From positions 1 through 9,736 of the forward strand of contig DGOT01000004.1 of assembly GCA_002389465.1 (NCBI GenBank): a DNA stretch of 9,736 nucleotides, in the 5' to 3' direction. Both the position numbers and the translations under genes were made by a program. Position 1 is the stretch's first letter; each line of letters starts with the position of its first letter. This document shows, piece by piece, positions 1-6,436 of the stretch. This DNA comes from Bacteroidales bacterium UBA4459 (GTDB taxonomy: Bacteria; Bacteroidota; Bacteroidia; Bacteroidales; F082). The notes under the pieces were generated by a model that made no database searches, was not told the DNA's origin, and saw only the letters and a list, made by a program, of their open reading frames with translations.

Positions 1-174
1 GAAGATCCGATAGTTTCTTCCGATATCATTGGGAATACGCATTCCGCTATTTTCGATGCCAGTCTTACGGCTGTTCTGGGTGAAAAGAACAAGCTGGTAA
101 AGGTAGTAGCCTGGTACGACAACGAAATGGGATATTCGTCGCGCTTAGTAGAACTGATAGAGAGATTTGCGTAG
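1..174 (+). CDS. gap: Glyceraldehyde-3-phosphate dehydrogenase, C-terminal fragment
   Basis: The frame is open from base 1 to a TAG at 172-174 and gives the last 57 residues of the enzyme; the start lies outside the window. The tail contains the family signatures NTHSAIFDA (substrate/phosphate-binding region) and KVVAWYDNEMGYSSRLVEL, the conserved C-terminal segment of the catalytic domain, in which WYDNE-x-GYS is a hallmark. The usual Trp of NEWGY is Met here, a conservative variation. The enzyme is the cytoplasmic glycolytic step that converts glyceraldehyde-3-phosphate to 1,3-bisphosphoglycerate with NAD and phosphate. The gene ends 1 bp from the stop codon of the convergent lpxH gene, and no hairpin terminator is visible at the junction. 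Family assignment is secure; which paralogue this is cannot be told from the fragment. Confidence 0.93.
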   Translation, partial: EDPIVSSDIIGNTHSAIFDASLTAVLGEKNKLVKVVAWYDNEMGYSSRLVELIERFA

Positions 175-175
175 G

Positions 176-937
176 TTAATCTGTAAAATACTTTAGGGAC
201 ATTTTTCCGTTTTCAAATACCCCGTACGAAAAATGAGAAATCCAGTCTCCGAGAATAATGGCTTCTGCTTTCTCGCTAATTTTTATCTGCATCGGTATGT
301 GCCTGTGTCCGAAGATCAGGTAATCCAGTTCGGGATATTCTATTATCTTTCTCCGGGCGTACTGAATAAGCATTTCGTCATCAGGAATAGTCTTGGTTTC
401 CTTATTCCCCTCTTTAGAAAGATTGGCCAGCCGGCTCTTTTTTGAGAAATAAAGCCCCATGCGGGCTCCAATATCAGGATGCAGCCATTTGAACAGGAAT
501 TGATTCGGTTTGAACTCAAAGATTTTTTTCAGGAATTTATAACCGTTGTCTCCGGGACCAAGCCCGTCTCCGTGTGCCAGAAATACTTTTTTTCCATCAA
601 ATTCCATGAAGGCCGGTTTCCTGTGCAGCTCAACGCCTGCCTCGTTTTTCAGGTAGCTGAAAGCCCACACATCATGATTGCCCCTGAATAAATGAACTTT
701 TATTCCTTTGTCGGTCAATTCAGCTATTTTTCCAAGCAGACGTACATAGCCTTTAGGGACTACGGTTTTATATTCAAACCAGAAATCAAAAATATCACCC
801 ATAAGAAAGATTTCTGAAGCGTCTTCCGAGATCATTTCCAGCCACGAAACGATTTTTCTCTCTCTTATCAGGCTGCTTGTATAATCCGGTATGCCCAAAT
901 GAAAGTCAGAAGCAAAATATTTTTTTCCCGTATTCAA
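176..937 (-). CDS. lpxH: UDP-2,3-diacylglucosamine diphosphatase (LpxH-type metallophosphoesterase)
   Basis: 253 residues, the normal length for LpxH. The calcineurin-like metal-binding motifs are present in order: SDFHLG (D11, H13), GDIFDFW (D48), RGNHD (N87, H88), HGD (H122) and FGHRHIP (H211, H213). The GDxFDxW motif and the long helical insert after HGDGLGPGD (about residues 130-195) separate LpxH from generic phosphoesterases. The family hydrolyses UDP-2,3-diacylglucosamine to lipid X and UMP, the fourth step of lipid A synthesis, at the inner face of the inner membrane. The start is a TTG at 937-935. No ATG lies between it and the in-frame TAA at 961-959, and the first internal Met (residue 36) would remove the first metal motif. 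No Shine-Dalgarno is visible. It is the third gene of the lpxK-phosphorylase-lpxH operon, 21 bp after its neighbour, and is convergent with gap. Confidence 0.92.
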   Translation of the reverse strand: MNTGKKYFASDFHLGIPDYTSSLIRERKIVSWLEMISEDASEIFLMGDIFDFWFEYKTVVPKGYVRLLGKIAELTDKGIKVHLFRGNHDVWAFSYLKNEAGVELHRKPAFMEFDGKKVFLAHGDGLGPGDNGYKFLKKIFEFKPNQFLFKWLHPDIGARMGLYFSKKSRLANLSKEGNKETKTIPDDEMLIQYARRKIIEYPELDYLIFGHRHIPMQIKISEKAEAIILGDWISHFSYGVFENGKMSLKYFTD

Positions 938-958
938 AGCGGTGCGTTTTTGAAAAGC

Positions 959-1774
959 TTAAGTAGTTACTTCTTTCACAAGGTCATTGATGATCAGGTT
1001 TAATTTCGGGGCCACCAACGATGCTGCATCAATAACCTCATCGTGTGAAATCTCTACAATTTTTCCTTCAACACCAAGATCAGAGATAACGGAAACCGCA
1101 AACACCGGCAACTTCATGTGGTGCGCTACGATGACTTCCGGAGCAGTGGACATGCCCACGGCATCAGCGCCAAGGGTTTTGATGTACTTATATTCGGCCG
1201 GTGTCTCATAAGTAGGCCCTGACACGGCAGCATAAACACCTGTTTTAAAATGTATGCTGTGATGCCGGGCAACTTTTTTGGCTTTACTCAGCAGCTTTTT
1301 ATCATAAGCTTCGCTCATATCTACAAAACGCGGCCCCATATCGGTCATGTTTTTTCCAATTAACGGGTTGGGCATGAGGTTGATATGGTCGGTGATGAAC
1401 ATGATGTCACCTACTTCAAAGTCGCTGTTCACTCCCCCACTTGCATTGGAGACAAAGAGGTATTCAATTCCCAATAGCTTTAATACCCTGATGGGGAATG
1501 TAACTTCACTCATGCTGTAGCCTTCGTAAAAATGAAACCTCCCCTGCATGGCAACAACGTGTACTCCGTTTAATTTTCCGAAGATCAGTTGTCCTTCATG
1601 CCCATTAACAGTCGAAACAGGAAAGTTCGGTATTTCGTTATAGGGTATTCTCTTAGCAATGTCAATTTCATTGGCAAGTTCGCCTAATCCTGAGCCTAAG
1701 ATAATACCTATCAGAGGCTTTTCGCTAATTTTATTACTGATGTAATTAACCGTTTCTTCTATTTTTTTCAACAT
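959..1774 (-). CDS. punA: Purine nucleoside phosphorylase, trimeric PNP/MTAP family
   Basis: 271 residues, standard for trimeric purine nucleoside phosphorylase. It catalyses reversible phosphorolysis of purine nucleosides to base and ribose-1-phosphate in cytoplasmic purine salvage. Visible motifs are LGSGLG (phosphate loop, S28), NGHEG (58-61), MQGRFHFYEGY (R79, H81, Y83, phosphate and ribose contacts), VSNASGG (109-114), GPTYETPAEY (Y189, E190, base-binding) and LGADAVGMSTAPE (201-213). By alignment with human PNP, E190 corresponds to E201 and H244 to H257. The classical purine-binding Asn243 is Asp232 here, in SVISDLG, so substrate preference may not be strictly 6-oxopurine. The ATG at 1774-1772 lies inside the end of lpxK, with a 29 bp overlap, suggesting translational coupling. 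The stop precedes the lpxH TTG by 21 bp in the same frame. The family is certain; the symbol is given by convention. Confidence 0.93.
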   Translation of the reverse strand: MLKKIEETVNYISNKISEKPLIGIILGSGLGELANEIDIAKRIPYNEIPNFPVSTVNGHEGQLIFGKLNGVHVVAMQGRFHFYEGYSMSEVTFPIRVLKLLGIEYLFVSNASGGVNSDFEVGDIMFITDHINLMPNPLIGKNMTDMGPRFVDMSEAYDKKLLSKAKKVARHHSIHFKTGVYAAVSGPTYETPAEYKYIKTLGADAVGMSTAPEVIVAHHMKLPVFAVSVISDLGVEGKIVEISHDEVIDAASLVAPKLNLIINDLVKEVTT

Positions 1775-2813
1775 ATTTAATTATTTGTTGTTCAAACTCC
1801 GGTTCATCCGTACCATGTAGTTTAACTTCGATAGGGATGTAAAACACCGGTAAATTTTTGAGTTCGCTAAGATACGGAGATTTTATCAGGCGCATGGCAT
1901 CTTTTTCGGTGGTTAAGATAATTTTTGACCGTGTGAATAATTCCTCAAAGTTCTTACGGATTATTTGCAGATCCTTCTTTTTGTATACGTGATGATCCGG
2001 AAATTCAAAACTTATCAGTTCGGAACACTGGTCACGCAAATAATCTTTTAATGGCTCGGGGTTGGCAATCCCACAAAACATCAGGATTGTATTTGTGTTT
2101 TTTTCCGGCAATTTGATGTCAACATCCTGTAACGATACCAGCTTTCCGTAATTTAAATAGGAGTAATAAATAACTTGGTGCTCTTTAGGTTTTAAAATAG
2201 CATCAACCCTTCGCCTGGTGATGGCAGATAGTACTTTATAAGTTTTCGTTACAACTATGATGTCCGCTCTTTTGGCAGAAGATATAGAGTCTCTTAATCT
2301 TCCGGCAGGTAATAGATAGTCTTCCATATAAAGGTTATGGTAATCGGTCAATAAAATATTTAAGCCCGGTTTTACATATCTGTGCTGAAAACTGTCATCA
2401 AGCAATATAACATCCAGATGCTTGTAATTTGCCATCAGATATTTGATACCATTTCTTCTGTTGGCATCAACAGCAACAATAATTTTGTTGCTGAATTTTC
2501 TGGAGTATTGCATCGGCTCATCACCCACATCTTCATGATCAGAGAATTGGTCGGCGAGCCTGAAACCACTGGTACTGCGTCCATAACCTCTTGATAAAAT
2601 CGCTACTTTATAGTTATCTGAGAGCAGATTTACCAGATATTCGACAAAGGGTGTTTTTCCGGTTCCACCAACGGATAAGTTCCCAACACCGATGATTGGA
2701 ATAGGAAATTCCTTTTCTTTAAAAATACCGGAATCGAATAGCCAGTTTCTAATCCGTACTGCTAAACCATAGAGAATGGCAAAAGGAAATAAAATGATTC
2801 TTAAAAATTCCAT
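1746..2813 (-). CDS. lpxK: Tetraacyldisaccharide 4'-kinase (lipid A biosynthesis)
   Basis: 355 residues, typical LpxK length. The enzyme phosphorylates the 4'-position of the tetraacyldisaccharide-1-phosphate to make lipid IVA, using ATP at the inner membrane. The N-terminal hydrophobic/amphipathic segment (about residues 3-20) fits a membrane-anchoring helix. It is followed by the Walker A loop GVGNLSVGGTGKTP (42-55), LSRGYGR (73-79), DVGDEP (95-100), the DDSFQHR motif (139-145, catalytic Asp139/His144 region) and LLPAGRLRD (167-175), all characteristic of LpxK. The start is the ATG at 2813-2811, with an A/T-rich leader and no Shine-Dalgarno. It is the first gene of the minus-strand operon, overlaps the next gene by 29 bp and is divergent from nif3 across 142 bp. 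No good Bacteroidota promoter match was found on this strand of the gap. Confidence 0.95.
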   Translation of the reverse strand: MEFLRIILFPFAILYGLAVRIRNWLFDSGIFKEKEFPIPIIGVGNLSVGGTGKTPFVEYLVNLLSDNYKVAILSRGYGRSTSGFRLADQFSDHEDVGDEPMQYSRKFSNKIIVAVDANRRNGIKYLMANYKHLDVILLDDSFQHRYVKPGLNILLTDYHNLYMEDYLLPAGRLRDSISSAKRADIIVVTKTYKVLSAITRRRVDAILKPKEHQVIYYSYLNYGKLVSLQDVDIKLPEKNTNTILMFCGIANPEPLKDYLRDQCSELISFEFPDHHVYKKKDLQIIRKNFEELFTRSKIILTTEKDAMRLIKSPYLSELKNLPVFYIPIEVKLHGTDEPEFEQQIIKYVEKNRRNG

Positions 2814-2874
2814 TTGCTAAATTTTGTTTTGTTTGTGCTATGTTTTTCAAATTATGTAATTTTATTTGCTGTTC

Positions 2875-2909
2875 TTTGTCTACTTGTTGTCGGATACAAA
2901 TAAAATTTG
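2875..2909 (+). promoter_or_regulatory. Candidate Bacteroidota-type promoter for the nif3 operon
   Basis: A TTTG at 2875-2878 is followed, 22 bp later, by TAAAATTTG (2901-2909). This resembles the Bacteroidota -33 TTG / -7 TAnnTTTG arrangement with one extra base inside the -7 element. The predicted transcription start, around 2914-2917, would give a leader of about 40 nt before the ATG at 2956. The gap is the only non-coding region between the divergent lpxK and nif3 genes, so promoters are expected. The match is imperfect. Confidence 0.35.
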
Positions 2910-2955
2910 TCCAATTTACGAAAATTTAACAAATCCTAAATATGAGGTCTTCACT

Positions 2956-4050
2956 ATGAAAATTTATGAAATAACATCTTACCTGGAACAGCTTGCCCCG
3001 CTTGGCTTACAGGAATCGTATGATAACGCAGGTTTGTTGATAGGTTCGCCGGGCCACACAGTCAAAAAGGCATTAATAACATTAGATGTTACCCCAAAGG
3101 TGGTAGAAGAAGCCGTTGCACAGAAATGTGATTTAATCGTTGCGCATCACCCGCTTATATTTAAAGAACTTAAAAAAATAGATTATCAGACGGATACCGG
3201 AAAGATGATTGTCAGGCTTATTAAGGAAGATATTGCCGTTTACGCAGCACATACAAATCTTGACAATGTTATCGGGGGTGTAAATGGAATTCTGGCTGAG
3301 AAACTGGGATTGACCCATCCAAACATATTGGCACCAAAAAGTAATACATTATTTAAATTAGCCGTGTTCTGTCCGGTTGATCATGCCGGGAAAGTACAAC
3401 AGGCTATGTTTGATGCAGGCGCAGGCAGCATTGGCAACTATGATTCGTGCAGTTTTAACAGCACGGGGTACGGAACATTTAAAGCATCAGACAAGGCAAA
3501 TCCATATGTTGGCGAAGCGGGCCGCTTGCACAAAGAGGAAGAAATAAGAATTGAAACAGTAGTGTCCGAATATCTATTAAGCAACATAATATCATCGATG
3601 TTGGCAGTACACCCGTACGAAGAAGTTGCTTATGATGTTTTCCCTCTGGCCAATCAACAAAATAATGTTGGAGCAGGTGTTATCGGGGAACTTGAACATG
3701 AAACTGATGGCAACGAGTTCCTGAGGTTTGTTAAGAAACAACTGAATGCATCCCACTTGCGACACACGGAAGTTATCAGAAAACCGGTCAGGAAAGTAGC
3801 GGTTTGCGGTGGTAGTTGCAGTTTTTTAATTCATCAGGCTTACCGTGCAGGTGCTGATATATTTATCACGGCAGACGTGAAATATCACGAATTTTTTGAC
3901 TATAAAGGAGAAATGACTATCGTGGATGCAGGGCACTATGAAACAGAACAATTTGCAAAAGAGTTGCTTTATGCAAAATTAAAAGGAAAATTTCCTAATT
4001 TTGCACTCCAAATTTCAAATACGATAACAAATCCGATTAATTTCCTTTAA
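2956..4050 (+). CDS. Nif3-like dinuclear metal centre protein (GTP cyclohydrolase 1 type 2 homologue) with CutA1-like insert
   Basis: 364 residues. The conserved Nif3/YbgI metal ligands are visible: IVAHHPLIF (H64, H65), AAHTNLDN (H99, D103) and the C-terminal DAGHYETE (H327, E331). GLLIGSPG, near the N terminus, is also typical. Between the two halves (about residues 120-235) lies the inserted alpha/beta domain found in the long members of the family, marked by FCPVDHAGKVQQAMFDAGAG and AVHPYEEVAYDV, which resembles the CutA1/PII fold. The family forms a hexameric toroid with two metal ions per subunit; its cellular role is still not settled, and the GTP cyclohydrolase name is mostly by homology. 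The ATG at 2956 is preferred: an in-frame upstream start at 2866 would add 30 poorly conserved-looking residues covering the promoter region. It is the first gene of a pair with the zinc-ribbon gene 20 bp downstream. Confidence 0.9.
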   Translation: MKIYEITSYLEQLAPLGLQESYDNAGLLIGSPGHTVKKALITLDVTPKVVEEAVAQKCDLIVAHHPLIFKELKKIDYQTDTGKMIVRLIKEDIAVYAAHTNLDNVIGGVNGILAEKLGLTHPNILAPKSNTLFKLAVFCPVDHAGKVQQAMFDAGAGSIGNYDSCSFNSTGYGTFKASDKANPYVGEAGRLHKEEEIRIETVVSEYLLSNIISSMLAVHPYEEVAYDVFPLANQQNNVGAGVIGELEHETDGNEFLRFVKKQLNASHLRHTEVIRKPVRKVAVCGGSCSFLIHQAYRAGADIFITADVKYHEFFDYKGEMTIVDAGHYETEQFAKELLYAKLKGKFPNFALQISNTITNPINFL

Positions 4051-4070
4051 ATAGTAGAAAACAATTAATT

Positions 4071-4841
4071 ATGGCGAAGACTAAAAAAGAAAGTATCCCA
4101 GAAGAAGTAAGTGTTGAACAAAAACTCAGGGCTTTATATAGCTTGCAGCAAATTGATTCGCAAATTGATAAAATTAAAATTGTACGGGGAGAACTACCTC
4201 TTGAAGTTGAAGACCTCGAAGATGAAATAGCCGGTCTGGAAACAAGAGTTAAGAATTTTAAACAAGATGCTGAAAATTTTAAGACCACCATCAAAGAAAA
4301 AGAAGATCTGATTAAGAGCTGTCAGAATATGATCAAAAAGTATGAAGAACAGCAAATGAACGTGAGGAATAACCGTGAGTTTGATTCTTTAAACAAGGAA
4401 ATCGAATTTCAAAAATTGGAAATGCAATTGGCCGAGAAGATGATTAAGGAATCTAAATTCAAAATTGAGAATCTGGAAGGTGATATGGAACAGGCAGCTG
4501 AAAAATTGAAAGACAGGAAGGCTGATCTTGATGCGAAAAAATCAGAATTGGACGAAATAGTGAAAGAAACTGAGAAAGACGAACAGGCGTTGATTGATAA
4601 ATCTGTAAAGAACGAAAAGCTTATCGAAGAAAGATTACTCACTGCTTACAAAAGGATTAGGGAAAATGCACGGAATGGCTTGGCTGTTGTACAAATAGAG
4701 CGTGATGCCTGCGGTGGTTGCTTTAACAAGATCCCACCCCAGCACCAGTTGGATATCAAAATGCATAAAAAAATTATTGTGTGTGAGTATTGCGGACGAA
4801 TACTAGTCGATCCTGAGATTGCCGAAACAGAAAGTAAATAA
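4071..4841 (+). CDS. Coiled-coil C4-type zinc-ribbon protein
   Basis: 256 residues. Residues 17-200 are a long, heptad-rich, highly charged coiled coil (many Lys/Glu, alternating Leu/Ile). It contains NNREFDSLNKEI (100-111), a conserved element of this family. The C-terminal domain holds a four-Cys zinc ribbon: C214-x2-C217 in DACGGC and C238-x2-C241 in CEYCGR. The architecture matches the family that includes chlamydial CT398/CdsZ and Helicobacter HP0958/FlgZ, which act as adaptor proteins (FlgZ binds sigma-54). No flagellar or secretion genes are nearby, so the role here is unknown. The ATG at 4071 has an A/T-rich leader. It is cotranscribed with nif3 (20 bp gap) and ends 19 bp before an intrinsic terminator. 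Cytoplasmic location is inferred from the lack of a signal peptide. Confidence 0.88.
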   Translation: MAKTKKESIPEEVSVEQKLRALYSLQQIDSQIDKIKIVRGELPLEVEDLEDEIAGLETRVKNFKQDAENFKTTIKEKEDLIKSCQNMIKKYEEQQMNVRNNREFDSLNKEIEFQKLEMQLAEKMIKESKFKIENLEGDMEQAAEKLKDRKADLDAKKSELDEIVKETEKDEQALIDKSVKNEKLIEERLLTAYKRIRENARNGLAVVQIERDACGGCFNKIPPQHQLDIKMHKKIIVCEYCGRILVDPEIAETESK

Positions 4842-4860
4842 AGAGGATATCAATAATATT

Positions 4861-4898
4861 AAAAGGAGCCTGAAACATCAGGCTCCTTTTTTTGTTTT
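4861..4898 (+). terminator. Strong Rho-independent terminator after the nif3/zinc-ribbon pair
   Basis: A perfect 13 bp stem (4861-4873 paired with 4878-4890), with core AGGAGCCTGA and a four-base AACA loop, is followed by further T residues (TTTGTTTT, 4891-4898), so the outer A/T pairs and T tract make a classic intrinsic terminator for plus-strand transcription. It lies 19 bp after the zinc-ribbon stop and only 32 bp before the ATG of the next gene in the same direction. Confidence 0.92.
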
Positions 4899-4930
4899 AC
4901 CTTTACATGAGCGATTGGCCGGAAACAATT

Positions 4931-6427
4931 ATGATAAAACACAGCCTCTTTTTTGGTTTATTCTTTATCTTGTTTGGGAGCATAACAGCTTATCCGCAAG
5001 TACAGTTCGACACTAATTGCCGACAGGCTTACGATCATATCTTATCTTTACAATTCGATAAGGCAGTGGCTCTTCTGAACGAAGAAGAAATACAGCACCC
5101 GAATAATGCTTATGTCGCATACCTGAGAAATTATATTGACTTCATCAGCTTGTTTATCAGCCAGGATGAAGACCTCTACGATTCTTTGAGCAATAATAAA
5201 TACATTCATTTTTCCGCGGTAGATCAATTGAGCGATACAAACCGTTATAAAAATATTTTTCTTGGAGACATGCATCTTCAATGGGCTATAAGTAAAATAA
5301 TCTTCGGTGATCTTTTTACCGGGGCAATTGAATTTAACAAAGCGTATCACTTGATTGAAGGCAACGTGCAGGAATTTCCGGGCTTCAGACTAAACCTGCT
5401 ATCTATGGGCGTTTTGCATATTATTGTAGGGCTGGTGCCGGATAAATATGGCTGGTTGCTTGGTTTGTTATCTCTGGAAGGCGATATAGGGCAGGGAAAG
5501 GAAGAACTGTCACAGTTTTTGTCTGTTGCCGTAAGCAAGGATGAATACAACGCCTATTATCCTGAAGCCTTATTTTATTCGGGCTTCATAGAAATGAATA
5601 TCTATCCGGATAAACAAATATTAAATCAGATCAGGCAGGACGTTTCTTTGGTCAATGATTCGGTTCTTCTTCTTAAGTTTCTGGAATTGAACTTATTGAT
5701 GAGGTCAGGTGCGAATGATGAAGCCCTTGAATTATTCCGGCGTATCAGTGAGCAAAAAAAGCATGCGTATCCGTTTGCCTATCTCGATTATTTGTACGGA
5801 GAAAGCTTGTTAAGATCCTTAGATACAGAAAGTTCGCACCTCAATTATACTCGGTTTATCACAAATTACCGGGGAGTGAATTACGTTAAAGATGCCTGGC
5901 GGAAAAAGGCATGGGCCGTTTTTATAAGTAACGACACATCTTTGTATGTCGACTATATGAGGCATGTTCTAACGGAAGGAGTGATGCAGTTGGATGTTGA
6001 CAAAGAAGCGTATCATGAAGCACAGAAAGGGCAGCTACCGGATAAACAACTGCTAAAGGCACGGCTTTTATTTGATGGAGGTTATTATGAACAAACACTT
6101 GATTTGCTCCGTGCTATTGATACATCAGGTTATTCTGCCGTACAAAAAGTAAATTATATTTATCGACTGGCACGGGTTTCTGATAAATTGGATATGGTAG
6201 CCAAAGCTAAGATGTATTATTTACGGACAATAAGCATCGGCACCGGGCTGCCCGGGTATTATGCAGCAAATGCAGCACTCAAACTCGGTGGGATATATGA
6301 GCGGGAAGGAAAGTTGAGCCTTGCTGCAGAAAATTATGCCCTGTGTCTTGACATGGATTTCGAACTATATAAGAGCGGTATCACAACAAGGGCTAAAGAA
6401 GGCTTGAAAAGAGTTCGTGGTAAATAA
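4931..6427 (+). CDS. Exported tetratricopeptide-repeat-like protein of unknown function
   Basis: 498 residues from the ATG at 4931. The N terminus is a signal peptide: MIKH, then a hydrophobic run to about residue 20, then ITAYPQ, with probable cleavage near residues 20-23. There is no lipobox Cys. The rest is helical and TPR-like, with repeat-type segments at about 32-62, 116-146, 258-290, 374-400, 411-440 and 448-480, for example KLGGIYEREGKLSLAAENYA. TPR solenoids mediate protein-protein contacts; a periplasmic scaffold or envelope role is inferred, and no enzyme motif is seen. Earlier in-frame starts (a TTG at 4892, an ATG at 4907) are rejected because they would bury the signal peptide, and 4892 lies in the terminator tail. 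The gene sits directly behind the terminator and ends 9 bp from the convergent outer membrane protein gene. Confidence 0.8.
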   Translation: MIKHSLFFGLFFILFGSITAYPQVQFDTNCRQAYDHILSLQFDKAVALLNEEEIQHPNNAYVAYLRNYIDFISLFISQDEDLYDSLSNNKYIHFSAVDQLSDTNRYKNIFLGDMHLQWAISKIIFGDLFTGAIEFNKAYHLIEGNVQEFPGFRLNLLSMGVLHIIVGLVPDKYGWLLGLLSLEGDIGQGKEELSQFLSVAVSKDEYNAYYPEALFYSGFIEMNIYPDKQILNQIRQDVSLVNDSVLLLKFLELNLLMRSGANDEALELFRRISEQKKHAYPFAYLDYLYGESLLRSLDTESSHLNYTRFITNYRGVNYVKDAWRKKAWAVFISNDTSLYVDYMRHVLTEGVMQLDVDKEAYHEAQKGQLPDKQLLKARLLFDGGYYEQTLDLLRAIDTSGYSAVQKVNYIYRLARVSDKLDMVAKAKMYYLRTISIGTGLPGYYAANAALKLGGIYEREGKLSLAAENYALCLDMDFELYKSGITTRAKEGLKRVRGK

Positions 6428-6436
6428 ACTTATCTG

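Noticed and set aside
2866..2955. N-terminal extension of the Nif3 protein from an in-frame start at 2866
   Set aside because: It covers the divergent promoter region, has no family similarity, and the ATG at 2956 gives the expected MKIYEI start.
2814..2955. Promoter for lpxK on the minus strand of the divergent gap
   Set aside because: Only partial -7-like matches (such as TAATTTG) were found, none with a properly spaced TTG, so no feature was called although a promoter must exist.
4037..4642. Minus-strand open frames of 85 and 77 codons inside the zinc-ribbon gene
   Set aside because: Ser/Phe-rich translations are the expected antisense of a Lys/Glu-rich coiled coil; no promoter or similarity supports them.
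4892..4930. Longer start of the TPR protein at the TTG at 4892 or the ATG at 4907
   Set aside because: 4892 lies in the terminator T tract and both starts would place extra residues ahead of a clear signal peptide beginning at 4931.
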